A program made the translations under genes and the position numbers. A stretch of 64,000 bases of DNA, taken from contig BCIG01000012.1 of assembly GCA_001599915.1 (NCBI GenBank), positions 248,001 to 312,000 on the forward strand, in the 5' to 3' direction. The notes beneath the pieces are model-generated. The model saw nothing but the letters and a program-made list of their open reading frames with translations, was not told the DNA's origin and ran no database searches. This document shows, one piece after another, positions 1-12,775 of the stretch. The stretch comes from Symbiotaphrina buchneri. Taxonomy: Eukaryota > Ascomycota > Symbiotaphrinales > Symbiotaphrinaceae. Every line of letters starts with the position of its first letter. Positions within the stretch are counted from its first letter, which is position 1.

Positions 1-662
1 CCAATTCAAGGAGGCCACACTTTCAGCCACCAGATCCACCAGCTACGCTTTGGGCCTCAGCTGCCGGAAGAAGTAACGAAGAAACTAGGCGGGAAGAATA
101 CACCCTGGACGAACCACCACTTGAACCCACTGGACGACACGGCGCAAGCAACCGACGACCCAGCCTACAACTACATGTACTTTGTGAAGGTGGTATCGAC
201 GTCCTACCTACCGCTGGGCTGGGAGAAGAAATCCGGATCGAGCTTGCTCGGCTCGTCCTCGGGCTCTGACGAGCCATCCCTCGGTCTCTATGGACATGGC
301 GAGGACGGCAGCCTGGAGACACATCAGTACTCCGTGACGAGCCACAAGCGGAGCCTGAACGGTGGGACGGACGCCCAAGAAGGTCACAAGGAGCGCATGC
401 ATGCCCGCGGTGGCATCCCGGGCGTCTTCTTCTCTTACGTGAGTCCCCCCGCTTTGCCGAACCGGCATATGGCCAAGCTAACTGTCGATCCTAGGACATC
501 TCTCCCATGAAGGTCATCAACCGCGAAGTACGGAGGAAGTCGTTTGCCGACTTCCTGACCGGTGTCTGCGCGGTAATAGGAGGCACACTGACTGTGGCGG
601 CAGCCGTAGATAGGGCGTTTTACGAGGGCGCGATGAGGGTGAAAAAGTTGCATCAGCGATAG
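1..662 (+). CDS. erv46: ERV46-type COPII vesicle cargo receptor, 3' part
   Basis: The 5' end lies outside the window. Exons are 1-438 and 495-662, joined in phase 0 across a GTGAGT...CTAG intron. The reading frame gives a lumenal-domain segment (HQIHQLRFGPQLPEEV, then YNYMYFVKVVSTSYLP), a HQYSVTSHKRSL stretch, the conserved GIPGVFFSYDISPMKV block and a C-terminal membrane segment (FADFLTGVCAVIGGTLTVA) before a short basic tail ending KKLHQR. This order is characteristic of Erv46, which with Erv41 cycles between ER and Golgi and retrieves ER-resident proteins. The family knowledge is established, and the assignment rests on motif recognition by eye. The gene converges on the snt2-like gene with about 370 bp of shared 3' flank. 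Confidence 0.88.
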
Positions 663-1032
663 CGAAAATCTGCATTGTCATTTTACATGTATAGGCTTCC
701 TTCTCTGGAGTGGTCATGCAGCATATTCACGTTCTCAAGTCCAACAAGGTCCGATGCTTTTGCTAGACGAGAAAGAAGCCGTTGTGACAGATTATATCAC
801 TTCTTACAGAGACCATGCAAGTGACAGAGTGTCCCAGCGATGGTCCCTTTATATATTCGGTACAAGATAAGCTCTATACGCGTACAGATACACCAAACGT
901 CGCCTATTGCCCTTCCTGCCAACGGGATAGCCCGTTGCACCATAGCCCACGCCTGACCCCAATGCGAAGAACCTCGGCCCAATTGCGGGCAACGTAAAAC
1001 CAAGAATTTGGCCGTGTGCGAACCACCAAAGA

Positions 1033-4000
1033 TCAGGAAAGGAGATTGCGGAGGGACGGACTAGCGCTGGCTCCGCTACCAGGTCGTCCATCTGAGCCGG
1101 GCCAATGGCCATTGACTCCTGGCCCCTGGATTTGATCCCGAGGTGTTGATGGTCTCTGATGAACCCCCCTTGGGCTCATATGGCCGCCATAGAGCGGTAC
1201 TTGGAGCGGTGGCATCGGATGAGGAGACTGACTTGCCTCCCCACGGGGCACTGTTGGACCGTTTGATAGGATGGGCGAGTGGTGCAAAATCGGTGGTGAC
1301 TGAGAGGCGCCATTGGGCACACGCGGTGCTAGGACATGAGGTCCATGATGGTGCGCTGGGGGAACGTGAGCATGTGCCAAGTGATGAACTGGTGCACCGT
1401 TGGCCTGATAGTGTTGGGCCGCACCGGGCGTCGGTGCGTACGGCATCCGTTGGACATAAGGAGGCTGCGCGGAGTAGGGGTCATGAGATGGACGCCTGAG
1501 AGCAGTAGCCGGCGGGGCGACACCGTTCACCGGATGGCTTCCAGAAGGCACTCCTCCCGGCATAGGTTGCTGTTGCCAGCTGGCGTAGGTAGCATGACTA
1601 TGTGGGGGATGCTGTGCCATGGACCATGACGGTAAAGGAGGCGGAACGTTGGCGGGAGGTTGCGGCTGAGGTTGGGTTGGCACGGCTTGCGGAACAGCCG
1701 CCGGAACGCGGGGAGTGGGTGGCTTTTGAAGCTTCTTCCAGTGGCATTTATGGCATTGCAATGCAGTACTAGATGGAACCTTCTCCGTTCGCTGCGCAGT
1801 CAAGGCAGCTGCCGCGACAGCGCTCGGGTTGTCTGAAGGATCGTTTGGCCTTTCCTGTCGGCTTTCAGCATAAGGCGCTGGAGAACTCGCATGAGTGCCG
1901 TTTGGCAAGCCTCCCGACTGTTGATTCGGTGTGGTTGACGGAGGTTGATGATTGGTGGTTCCATCCGTACCTGCCCCCTGATCGGGCGGCTCAAACTTCC
2001 ACCACTTTGGGCTCACATCGATGCCACATGTCACGCACCGTTGCTTCGATTGCTGCGCTCCAACATGTTCCGACCTCCGAGTCTCGGCTTCTCCATCGGT
2101 TTCCTCCGATTTTACTTGAGAATTCGTGGGGGAGCCTCGGAACGCGCGACGGTCAGTTGGTAGCTTGGGACTTGAAACGTTCCAATTCACAGCTATGGTA
2201 GTAGAAGCCCGGCGGAGCGTGGAGGGCGGATTGGATGCCTGCGTGATTGCCTTGGTAGATTGGTTGATGAGATTTGCCTTCCTGACCGTTCCGGTCAAGG
2301 TCAAGTCTGCCTGCTTGTAAGTCCGAACGTAAAGTTGAAGAGCGTTCAAGCCGGTTTCATCAACGACTTCATCCATAGGATGGACGATCGTTTTTATAGT
2401 GTGGTCTTTGCACCAGATCGCTGCCGTCATCGAGCCGGTCTCGCTGCCTATTGTCACAGTCGTCACGAGGTCACGCCGTGAACTCTTCACAGGAGTGACG
2501 TCAAACCCTAGAACATATCCTGCTTGTTGCGCGCAAGCGACATGTACCGGAGCGTGGCATTGGTGACAGGAGACACAAGCACCGCCGGTCGAATTGCAGA
2601 CTTTGCAGACTTGTTCGAACCTTGCGGTAGGTATCGTGCCAATTCCTTCAGAAGGTTCTAATGCCTTTGCGTTTCCAAACTTCATTTCAGGAGTCCAGAT
2701 GGCACAAACGACATGCACCCAGTTGTTGCCTGCCGTCCTTTTGAGGGCTTCACGTGGGTCAGCAGGGCGCCGCATCTCGATTTGGCGGTTGCGATAATAT
2801 TCCGCTGCTTCCACAGCCTTCTCGTGGTCCAGGCGCTCCTTCTCACGGTCCTTATCGTTCTTTTTCTTATGCGTAAGCTTAAGTGGTTCGATATATTCGT
2901 GGACGGTCTCCCGGACTGGACAGAGCACACATGCGTAATTCTACGACAAGTCAGTCAATGAACAATATAGACAGCATGATTTAGGACTCACCGTAGAAAC
3001 CTGGGGACTTTTGTCGTTCGAGCACATATCACAAACCCACTTGTTGGCACTCCTTCCTTCGCCAACTCCATAGCAATTTCGATGCACAGTGAGCCGGCAC
3101 TCCCGACAGACAAGGTGTTGAGCTCCAGTAGGCTCAAGCTCCTTGCAAATTGCACAAGGCAAAAGCCTTGGTGGGGGCCGCTCAGGGGCCGGAGGGGGTG
3201 CAGGCGTCTTCTCGACAAACTTCCTCTTCCCGGCACCGACCCCAGTGAGGGTGCCATTGATACCGGGCGACTCGCCATCTCGGTCAGATGTTTTGCTTCT
3301 CTTCTTCGGCGGCTCTTGGTCTGACGCGTATACCGAACCAGCTGACGCAGATGTGGCAGTAGTGCCGACTCCCGCGTTCGCGGCCTCATTGGCAGCAACG
3401 AGCTCTAGAAGAAGCTCCTCGTCTATTCTTCTCTTCCAAGCTTTACCTCCGCCTTGGGCTACTTTTTTGGCTACTTCATCCATATTCTCCCATTGAATTC
3501 CGTAGCGTCGCCACAGGCCAGCACATCGTTGGCAGAGTGCTACCAGGAGCTGACTGCCTTTATCCTTGCTGTTGCCCTTCGCGTTCGCGTCCGAAGCGAC
3601 AGTTTGGCCTGGACTTGCACCTGGCGCTCGCCTCCATTGTCTTGACGAACGGGTACCGCAAAATTTGCACTCAAACCCCTTCTTTCGCGCCGCCGCCTTT
3701 TCATCATCAAAGGCAGAGTCATCGTAATCATCAGCCACATCATCGACCAACTTCGAGGCATTGGCTTCGGCCTTCTTTGCTTCCTTTTTGCCTTTCCGTC
3801 CTTCATAGTTCCCCCATATCTGGCGCCCCCGTTCCGTCTTCTTCCACATGTAATAGAACCGAACGATATCCGCATGCTTCACGGTTTTCACATGTCTCGT
3901 GACACTGTGTAATTCCGAACCATATTTACTGACACCTTCTTCGAACCTTTTCAGCTCCTCCTTTGTTAATTCAGGCTCCTTCAGATCTTTTCGCTTGTCG

Positions 4001-6366
4001 ACTTTCCTCAGCTGCTGGAGTGCTGCAACACTGTTGAACTTGTTGACAAACAACAAATTCAAAGCTTTGTCCAGAAAATTTGTGGAATACTCCATGACGC
4101 CCACATCCTTAGCCATACCCCTTGCTTTAGACATATAATCATCTATCAATTGCTCCTTGAGGGTCTCTCCTTTCTCATTGACGTCCTCCTCAACCGGCAT
4201 TTTCCACAGCAACTTAGCAGTATTGTTCGGATCTTCATTATCAGCGTCCTCGCCACGGCGAATGTACCCAGGCGGCTCTTCCACGACCCATGGTGGCCGC
4301 TGATCTTTGGCTAATTTGTCTGTTTCAGCAGCCGCCGTTGTTTCCTTTGCCAGTTTTAGCTGATTCTTTGCTGCATTACCTTTACCGTATTTCCTCCTGC
4401 TGTCCGCTGCTTTGACGTATTCCACAGGCCGCCCAGGCCATGGCATGACATTCGCCTGGTGCTTAGGACCCAGCCGGGAACTAGCACGCGGATATATTCT
4501 ATCGTCGTAGTCCAGGGCGTCTTCGACACGGCAATGTACCCCTAGATATCTGTACGGCCATTGTCGGGCTTGCGCTATTTGCTCCGCCGTTCCACGTTGT
4601 ACAGTGATATCTTGTTCCTCAGACTTGGCCGGCGTGCTGACCCCGGCAGTATCAACCGTGTTGATATCATCCTCGTCTTCTTCATACTCTTCTTCACCCT
4701 CGGCACCAGAATCTCCGACCAGCGGTGTGTTTCTGGCCTCCAATTTTCGTTCCTGCGCTCGGCTACACGGCCCACAGGACCAGGCGAAACCTCTCGAGGG
4801 CTTCTTTAGCAATGGTGGTCGCACACAGCTCATATGATACGTGTTGTGACAGACAGCGCACTCCACAGAATTTTGACTGCAATTTCCGAATTAGCAAACA
4901 CATGATCAAAGCGGTGAATACATTCACATACCTAGCGCAATATTCAGAACATCTCTTACATGTCTTAACAGCACTGGTCAGCTCTTTAACCCGGCTCTGC
5001 TCCAGAATAACAAAGCGCCACCGTTCGTCTAGCACCGCTTTCACCTTGGCCGGTAGGTTGATGACTTGGCTCGTTGGTATGACTTCATAATAACGGTGTA
5101 TGTAGCGGTCGAACATCTTGTCGTACCAGAAACTATCCTTATTCTTGCGGTATTCCTCCAGATCATCGATCTCGGTCCGATGCAATATCTGGCATTTACC
5201 ACGCAGAGACGTCAACGGACAGGTGTCTGAGTGCATGGATGCGAACACCAAGCGAGTATCTTGCACCTTCCGTTGGATGTCTCGTGGCCGATAATACCAA
5301 TTCACGCGAACAGAATCTATGGGTAAAGATGGGTCGTTCTTCGCATGCAGGAACTCCATGATTCGCCCCAAGTAATACGGTTCGCCAGGAGGCTCACATA
5401 TCAAGTACACATGGTCTATATTCGTCAGTCATTTCACGTTAAACAAAATTCAGCGCAGTGGCATGGCAAGACTACAATCCGACAAAAACTGGAGAGGTTC
5501 TGGAGAGGCTTCAAGGGCTAAGCAAGTGAGAGTAGCTTACCATTGATTGCCAGCGTGGTGCCGTCGTCAGCCTTTAGCTTTCCGTTCTTTAACTGCCTCT
5601 GGCATTTTTCGAACGTCATCATGTTAGAAAGTCGGGCAGCACTGGCCGTAGTCGACGTGGCCGTTCGGCGACTGCCAGAGGTAGAGCTTGCCGAAGGGTT
5701 TGCAACTGCTGCCGTGCTAGGCAACGTCGCCGCCTTCCTTTTTTTGGAGTTTGTTGTAGACGAAGTCGCATTCGGGTTTGCTGAGAACGTCGACGTACCA
5801 GGGATTGGTTCCTTTGGTGGAACTACTGCTGAAGGGCTCTGGCGAGCTGTGTTAACTCCACTGGTCACTGCCATATTTAGACGTGTATTGACACCAGTAG
5901 ACCGCGCATTCTCAGTGCTTGCGGGAATGGCTTTCGGCGTCTCCGAAGACTGTTGCGGGCCCTGATTGTTCGCGCCCTGCGAGCTATACTCCAGTTCCAT
6001 ATCAGGCTCACGATCTTCGGCGTAGTTTTGCCGTGGCCCACCAGTCCTGTTCCGAGAGCGAGTGCCATAAGGTGATGGGCCAGTGGAAGAGCTCGAGTCA
6101 TTGCCCAACGGCTTAGTCGGCGCCGGTGCAGCGGCAACCGTCATGGTCTGAGTATCATCTGACTTCGACGATGGAGACCCATCTTTGCCAGCAGTGGCAG
6201 AAACATCAACGTCATGCTCAGCAGAGGGCCGAGCATTCGCAGGTGATGAGCGTTGATGTGCGGCAGAGCCCGGCGTGTCTGAAGCTGAGTGTGGCCCTTG
6301 TGCCAGTATCGAAGTAGATCTAGTAGTCTCTTCTCTCAGGGCCGTTGCGCTACCAACCTCGGCCAT
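1033..6366 (-). CDS. snt2: Snt2-type chromatin reader with BAH, PHD, ELM2/SANT and GATA-like fingers
   Basis: Exons on the minus strand: 6366-5541, 5415-4932, 4876-2992 and 2940-1033, about 1700 residues; all phases agree. The start is the ATG at 6366 (MAEVGSATAL); the codon 12 bases upstream is GTG. Exon 1 encodes a low-complexity Ser/Thr/Ala-rich tail. Exon 2 is a BAH domain (NDHVYLICEPPGEPYYLGRI). A PHD finger (CKRCSEYC...CAVCHNTYHMSC) is split by intron 2. An ELM2-like part and a SANT domain (LTKEELKRFEEGVSKYG) follow, then a GATA-like finger (CKFCGTRSSRQWRR...LCQRCAGLWRRYG) and an extended PHD module (CAICKELEPTG... WVHVVCAIWTPEM...WCKDHT). The tail is Pro/Gln/His rich and carries another split CxxC...CxxC pair (CVTCGIDVSPKWW and CHKCHWKKL). 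Snt2 proteins join histone demethylase/deacetylase complexes (Lid2 complex, Snt2C) in the nucleus. The architecture makes the assignment firm, but exact domain limits are approximate. Confidence 0.92.
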
Positions 6367-8144
6367 TGCTGAGCACACTACAAGGTAGCCGTGCGTCTAC
6401 GATGCAAGCGCAGAAGATACGCGCACTAGGTGGCTAGAGCTATCTGACGGCGTTGCAATGTTGAGCATTGAAGACGTGGGGTGACCAGGACGTCGGAGGG
6501 TCCTTTGCACACTGGATGCTCCCCTAAGAGTACATTCATTCGGCGTTGGCGTGCCGCGTCAGAAGGTCATCAGGTGTGTGCTGAGGGAAGACGGCGGGTC
6601 GCCGGTGCCTTCAGAAAATGCACACGCGCGAAAACCCGCAATACAAAGAGCCACGGGTTCGGAGCTATAAATCTGACAGCCCGCCTGGCAGCTCGTTGAT
6701 GGTCGAATATCTGAGCCGGGAAGGGAGCGTTTGTACGGAAGCGAAGAGGAAAATTGTCCGGAGATATGACAGTAGTGATCAAGTCCACTTCTGTCGGCAG
6801 GACATATCTGCGTAGGACGGGGGAAGCACGGGATCTCACGGCTGCTCCGTGCAGACAGGGAGAGAGCTGTATCAGAGAATGATGACAAGGTCAGGCTGGA
6901 TGCGAGTGAGGGAAAGAGGGGAGGAAAGAAGCAGAAAACGATATTGGAAGGGAAAGAAGGTGGGAACGCGAAGTAAGGCAAGGTAAAGTAAGGTAAGGTA
7001 AGGTAAGTCAAGGTAAGTTAAGGTAGGGACCACATCAGAGAGGCCAAGAACGTATTAGGAACTTAGGAAGACCGCCCAGGCCAGTTGGATGCCCAGATAA
7101 AAGTACCTTAACTCAAAATATACGATATTATGTACTTTGGTGGACGGTAAAAGGCTAAACGCCTTGTGCGGGTGTCAAGCTCGTCTAAAAGGAAACCGGG
7201 GCATGCCGACCACCGATCAACCCAACCAGCAAAGTGTGTTGAACCCGTTCCGTTCGCCAGGAACGCAGAGCAGATAAGGTAATGTTAGAGCTAAGGTATC
7301 CCCGAGGAAGCGTCAATAATAAGGTAAGGTGAAGAACGACCAGAGATTGGCTTTCCAGGGTTGCATGCATAATATCCGGCCAGCACATATTTCATATTCA
7401 GAGCAGAGAGATGCATCTAAAGTGATCTTGAACCTGGGATCTGAAATACCTTTACCTTGTCTATCTGTCAGCGGCGGCCACAGCTACCTAACATACCACC
7501 TATGTCCTCGCCAGAGGAGTGTATCAGACACGGCTCGCGACCAATCGCTTGCCTGCCTGGTGCCAACAGTTGATGTTTCTACCTTAGGTACCTTACCCTT
7601 GTGTCGTTATTCATTTCGACAGGATCAGTCAAGATCGACGTCGCGGGAACTGTACTTCACCTCAGCAGCGCTACCATGATGATCTGGTCTGGCTCTGATT
7701 CCCCTGCTAGAGCTTCAAACACGATCTGGTCTTGGTGGCTGCTCAATCAATTAATATTTCATGGATGCTGCAAAACCGGCGAGATGGTCGAGTGGTGCAA
7801 AAGGTGCCGACCGGCCTTTAGCAGTTGTCACGGTGCGGTGCTTGGTCGTCTCCTCGGTATTCGTACCTCCGGTACCTTACCTGACCTTTCCGAATTTGGG
7901 AGCTTTATCAGGGACTTGACTCTTCGTGGTTGGCACCATCTCGCTTATGTAGCTTATCCTGTCATGGCCTGGCGTTTTAGCGCGGACACGTCCCCCGTGC
8001 CTGGGACCGAGCGAGCCGGGTCTGTCCACGCCTACGCGAAATCGAACCTCAACGCATAAACAATGATGTGACGCTCAGAGATTACCACCCGCCGGCGTCG
8101 TTGCTTGGACAAACATCCAATAATGCTTCTCACCAACTGCAAAG
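6367..8144. other. Intergenic region between snt2-like and HELQ-like genes
   Basis: This 1.8-kb divergent spacer must hold the promoters and leaders of both flanking genes. I see no ORF with a recognisable domain in it. Its visible features are a degenerate AAGGT pentamer run near 6970-7028 and scattered palindromic GGTACCTTACC-like motifs (around 7585 and 7870). Short upstream ORFs exist but look like chance. Confidence 0.7.
6970..7028. repeat. Degenerate AAGGT pentanucleotide microsatellite
   Basis: About 12 imperfect copies of AAGGT (AAGTA, AAGGC, AAGGT, AAAGT variants) run head to tail. The array lies in the spacer upstream of both the snt2-like and the helicase genes. One strand is therefore purine-rich apart from a regular T. 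Confidence 0.85.
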
Positions 8145-11100
8145 ATGCAAACCACACTTGGCTCCCTCGGCGGCGGTGGCCAGAATATCGGCTTCCGGAC
8201 ATCCATGGATATTGCTCGCAGCGGTAGCCTGCAACAGACGACCGCCGCCAATGGCACAAAAAGGAATCATGACATGCTCGCAGGCCCAGAGCTTTATGTG
8301 GCTGAAAATACTCACCACTGGGTTTTTGTCGCTCAGAATACCGAGCCTCAATTCAAGCGGCCAGCCCTAGGACCTAGAAGAAAGGGCCGGTTTCGTCCCA
8401 GCAAAATCAAGCCATGGTGCTCTAATCACGAAGAGAAGACTGCGGTCTCTAACGAATACTCGCAGAGGAGGCTATTACGGTCGACACCATCGGAGCTGGA
8501 GGACCCTTTGCTGTCACTAACCCACCCTGCATATGCGTTACCCGAAGCCTTGGTCCGTAATTTCGCCGCGATGGGAATACAATCCATATATCCGTGGCAA
8601 TCAAAATGTCTGCTGGGGCACGGTTTGCTTTCTGGGGAGAGGAACCTGGTCTATACCGCACCAACTGGAGGCGGTAAATCTCTGGTTGCAGATGTGCTCA
8701 CGCTCAAAAGGGTCATTGACGAACCTGGAAGGAAAGCTATACTAGTCCTACCATTCGTGGCATTGGTCCAAGAGAAGCTCAAGTGGCTTAGAAGGGCCGT
8801 ACAAGGAGTTGAAAAGTCCGCTGGACCTGAGAATGAGGATAGTCGGCCTCGCTGGAAGAGAAACCATTTGGAAAACGACAACTCCGTGCGGGTGGCAGGC
8901 TATTTTGGGGGAGTCAATGCCAGAGTGCCATTTGCCGACGTGGACATAGCGGTGTGCACGATTGAAAAGGTATGGCAATGTGTACGAGCATTGCGCTTTC
9001 TTCTCCTGACTTCAGTCAGGCGAACTCAATACTTAATGCAGCAATTGAAGAATGCACTGCCGATTCTCTCGCCGTTGTTGTCATGGATGAAATGCATATG
9101 CTTGATGATGACCACCGAGGATATTTAATGGAGCTTGTTGCCACCAAAATTTTGACCCTCGAGCAGAAGACACAAATCATTGGCATGAGTGCTACGATGC
9201 CAGTACGTGCGGTATCTGACACCTTAAACCGCCCACTAACGGGTGTAGAATACAGCGATGCTGGCACGATGGTTAGATGCTAAGTTTTACGAGTCGAAAT
9301 ACCGACCTATACCCATCGAGGAGTTCTTGGTTGTAAAAAATGCCATCTACCCGGCCTCAGATTCTGCCAGCTTCATCCAAACGGCGACTCAGCTATCACA
9401 AGCTCCGACGATAAGTACGTCAAAGCCTGAACCATCTAGGACGGTTGAGCAATCAGAACACCGGGAACTCGCGGACTCGACGATCAACTCCATCATCGCA
9501 CTAGTCAGTGAAACTGTTACATCCGGATATCGCGCCCTTGTGTTCTGTAACAGCAGGAAACGATGCGAGATAGACGCAGGCTTGATCAGCGAAGCGATGC
9601 CCGGCGAGTCAGAATTGAGTCAGGAGATGCTGGAGCACAGAAGAGACATTGTCAATGAACTGCGACATACCTCTGTTGGGCTCGATCCAGTGCTAGAAAA
9701 CACAGTCCCCATGGGTGTTGCTTTCCATCGTAAGGGACCGTCATCATGCATGGGAAGCAAGCTGCTGATAGGATATGTAGATGCAGGATTGACCACAGAA
9801 GAGCGTGACATAATCGGTGAGGCATTTGATGAAGGCTTCTTGAAAGTCATAGTGGCAACGTGCAGCCTTGCAGCTGGCGTGAACCTGCCCGCCAGAAGAG
9901 TGATCTTGCACGGTGCAAGAATGGGCAGGGATCTGGTAGGCCCTGCGATGCTGTAGGCTCCTTCTCCAGTACTAAGCATTCGACGCTGACGGTCAGCAGG
10001 AGACAGATGCGAGGACGTGCTGGTCGTAAGGGTAAGGACGAGATTGGTGAAACCTTTCTGTGCTGCCAGGAGGGTGATCTCGACGATGTTGTGGAATTAA
10101 TGAACCAAGAACTTCCAAGCATTAGAAGTGCCCTGAGCCCGGACAGGAACGGGATCAAGCGGTAACCCCTCCTGTAAAACCCCCTCTAGGGCACTGCTCA
10201 TTGTACCTTGACGACCAGGACCATCTTGGAGGTGATTGCCACGCGTCTGGCGACTAGTCGGGGAGGGCTTGATGAATTCCTAAAACGGACATTGCTTTAC
10301 CAGTCTGTAGAGTCTGGATCTTTGGAGAAAGCCGTTACAGCTACTTTGCAAGAACTCTCAGATGACTGTTTGATCGAACCCGATGGCATGGGGACTTACA
10401 AAGCCACTCTCCTAGGGCAAGCCATAGTAGGCGCGGCATTGGATCCGGGCGATGGTTTATTCATCCACGCAGAAGTCCGAAGAGCTCTCCAAGCGTTCGT
10501 TATGGACGGTGAGATGCATGTCTTCTATATGTTCACCCCTGTTCAAGCAACTGCATCTCCGGGTATCGACTGGGCCGTTTTCCTTGACGAACTGGATAAA
10601 TTCGATGAGAGCGGACAGAGGGTCTTCCGCCACATAGGTATTAAGCCAACGGTTGTCTCGAATCTGTAAGTCCAGAATGTGAAGCAATAGGAGGCTTGGA
10701 AATTAACTTCTATAGAGCACAAGGCGCTGTGCTGAAGGAGACAACTAAGGAGGAAGCCGAGGCTGCCCGTATCTATCGGCGCTTTTATGCAGCTCTGCAG
10801 CTTAGAGATCTGTGCAACGAAATGCCCGTCAGCGCCGTTGCTGCGAAATACAAGACGGCCCGGGGTCTTGTTCAAACACTAGCCGTAACTTGCCATGGAT
10901 TTGCGGCGGGGATGATACAGTTCTGCAAAAGACTGAACTTAGGCATGCTTGCCGCGGTGTTGGAACATATGAATGACAGACTGAAAGCTGGTAAGCAGCT
11001 CCAGTGGCATATCGAGCCGATCTACTAACAAGGGATAACAAGGGGCGAGAGCGGACCTGCTCGATCTTGCCCAAATAACATATGTAAAGAGCCGGACTGC

Positions 11101-11388
11101 ACGGGTGTTTTGGGACAATGGCTTTCGAAACCTGAGTTCAGTAGCTATTGCAGATCCAGCGGACTTGGTTCCCATTCTCCTGCAGGTAGGTTGATCACTG
11201 AACACTGAAATATAGGACGACGGAGATGCTGATTAAACCAGGCTGTGCCAAAGAAGCTCAAGCTGCGTGACCCCGATGAGGCGGTCAAGTACAAAGCGAA
11301 ACTCAGAACAAAGGCGGAAGTAATTGTTCAGTCTGCAGGCCGTCTACTAGGTAGATCTCCTCGAGTGGACGCTGCGAGCGTTGGCTGA
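8145..11388 (+). CDS. HELQ/Hel308-type superfamily 2 DNA repair helicase
   Basis: Nine exons: 8145-8969, 9020-9202, 9249-9729, 9781-9952, 10000-10161, 10219-10665, 10716-10990, 11043-11185 and 11242-11388, about 944 residues with all phases consistent. Helicase motifs in order: a Q-motif-like FAAMGIQSIYPWQ; Walker A APTGGGKS at residue 172; DEMHMLDDDHRG (DExH box); SATMPN (motif III); ALVFCNSRKRCE (IV); AGLTTEERDIIGEAF and ATCSLAAGVNLPARR (V); QMRGRAGRKG (VI). A winged-helix/HhH-type C-terminal part follows. HELQ-family enzymes unwind 3'-to-5' at stalled forks and in cross-link repair. No polymerase domain follows, so this is not a full polymerase theta. Some donors are weak (GTAGGC in intron 4). 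The end is uncertain: an extra intron 11350-11402 (GTAGAT...ACAG) would instead give the tail LQSRIDEVE ending at 11434. Confidence 0.88.
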
Positions 11389-11503
11389 CATGCTACGGAC
11401 AGACCTACAATCACGAATCGATGAGGTGGAATAGATGCAAGATCCGCGGAGACAATTTCTGGACGACAAATGAGCAGTCGCCGATTAGGGCAGGTCAGGA
11501 GTC

Positions 11504-11874
11504 ATGTCGACCGACATCCAGACTTTCATACTGGGATGGCTGGTCACCCAGTGGGCCGCTTTCACAGGCAGGTGAAGTGCACCACAGCATCTGAGAAGGG
11601 CCACGGGCTTCAAAGGCCAAGGATCTCACTCTCCGACCCCTGGGACATCGTCACAAAGAAAGCACGAGAGGCTGTTGCAGAGGCGATTGGCTCAAAGAGA
11701 TGGATGTCACGGATTGAGCACGCCCTGCGCCAGAAGAGATATGCCAAAGAGACAAGTAGGAGGCTGGCATTCGTACATGAGTCTACCGAAGGCTTCGAAA
11801 CGCAGTCAACGAGCGTTGGCCATATATATAAGTACATATGCTACCTGTTGGTACGGATTATCCAGTGTTGTTGA
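11504..11874 (+). CDS. Possible small hypothetical protein with N-terminal hydrophobic segment
   Basis: A possible two-exon gene: 11504-11571 and 11622-11874 (donor GGCAG/GTGAAG, acceptor GGCCAAG). It would start MSTDIQTFILGWLVTQWAAF, a plausible single membrane segment, followed by a charged helix-like stretch (DPWDIVTKKAREAVAEAI). The last 15 or so residues look like translated UTR. I recognise no family. It begins only about 70-115 bp after the helicase gene, so it could equally be helicase 3' UTR that happens to be open. Transcript data would decide. Confidence 0.28.
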
Positions 11875-12775
11875 CAGTAGTGAGGGCCCATCGCGCCCGT
11901 TCCCCTTGGAAAGAGAGAGGGGGAGTGGAACGGAAACAAGGGCAGCTGCTGGCGAGTGACCACTTCTAACCGAATCGAGTCTAGCACGTTTTTTCTTCCT
12001 AGTACTCACTGGAATCAACTGTGATTGGAGCGCACAGCTATGGGAAACGGCCGTGACTGATGACCTCTTGAAAAGCCACCCTTCGAGCAGATTTTCGGTA
12101 GAGAAGGATTCAGAAAGCTCTAGAAGAGGAACAAAAGGACAAGGAGAATTACAGCTACATCTTCGAATGATAATCCGTGCCTCTGCGGTTCCACCGTCGT
12201 TTGAAGCCGCTGGGAGAAAGGCTTGTGCGTTTCACATTGCTGCTCCGTTCTGTGGTTGAGCAGCGCTGACAAAGGATTTCATAAGCCAATTGTGAGCAGC
12301 CGGACACTATGAGGTGGGTTGGTGATGGGTTGGTGAGGTAACTGTACTGTGGCTTAAAGTAAGCAGGCTACGGATGTACGGAGTAAGGCGTGGAGGTTAA
12401 GGTACCTTACCGTATGCATTATTACTAACGGCTGCCCTGACCGATCCAATACTAAGGCATTACCACATGCTTCGAAATCCACAGAAAACACTCTAACTTC
12501 CTTACCGTACAGAGTATCGCGTATGAGCTACCCTAGCTTCCACCGGTACTCCTAGCCGCATTCGGGATGCTGTCTCTCTGCTTTCCACTGAACTCCGCTG
12601 ATTACTCGATAGCAAAAATCAATGAACATCTACCGGTATGGTACTCGTACCTGCACGGCTATCCGTACAAGGCTACGAGTAACCTACCGTACCTTATCCA
12701 TTTGATCGATCTATCTGCCGCGTGCAAGGCTACATACACCGCTACCGTACCGTCAATTGACTGTTTGCGCCCACA
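11875..12775. other. Intergenic region upstream of the WrbA-like gene
   Basis: No supported gene. The stretch contains repeated short promoter-type motifs seen elsewhere in the window (AAGGTACCTTACCGTA near 12400, TACGGAGTA near 12375, TACCGTACC variants near 12685 and 12745). It ends in a clear TATA box for the downstream gene. Confidence 0.6.

Noticed and set aside
1143-2481. Several plus-strand frames of 60-140 codons
   Set aside because: They are antisense shadows of the long snt2-like exon 4.
7770-7850. tRNA-like start (GGCGAGATGGTCGAGTGGTGCAA) upstream of the helicase gene
   Set aside because: It resembles the D-arm of a Ser/Leu tRNA, but no anticodon arm, no GGTTCRANNC box and no closing acceptor stem follow.
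7601-8059. 152-codon open frame upstream of the helicase
   Set aside because: Composition and lack of any recognisable block suggest chance. It also overlaps promoter-type motifs (GGTACCTTACC).
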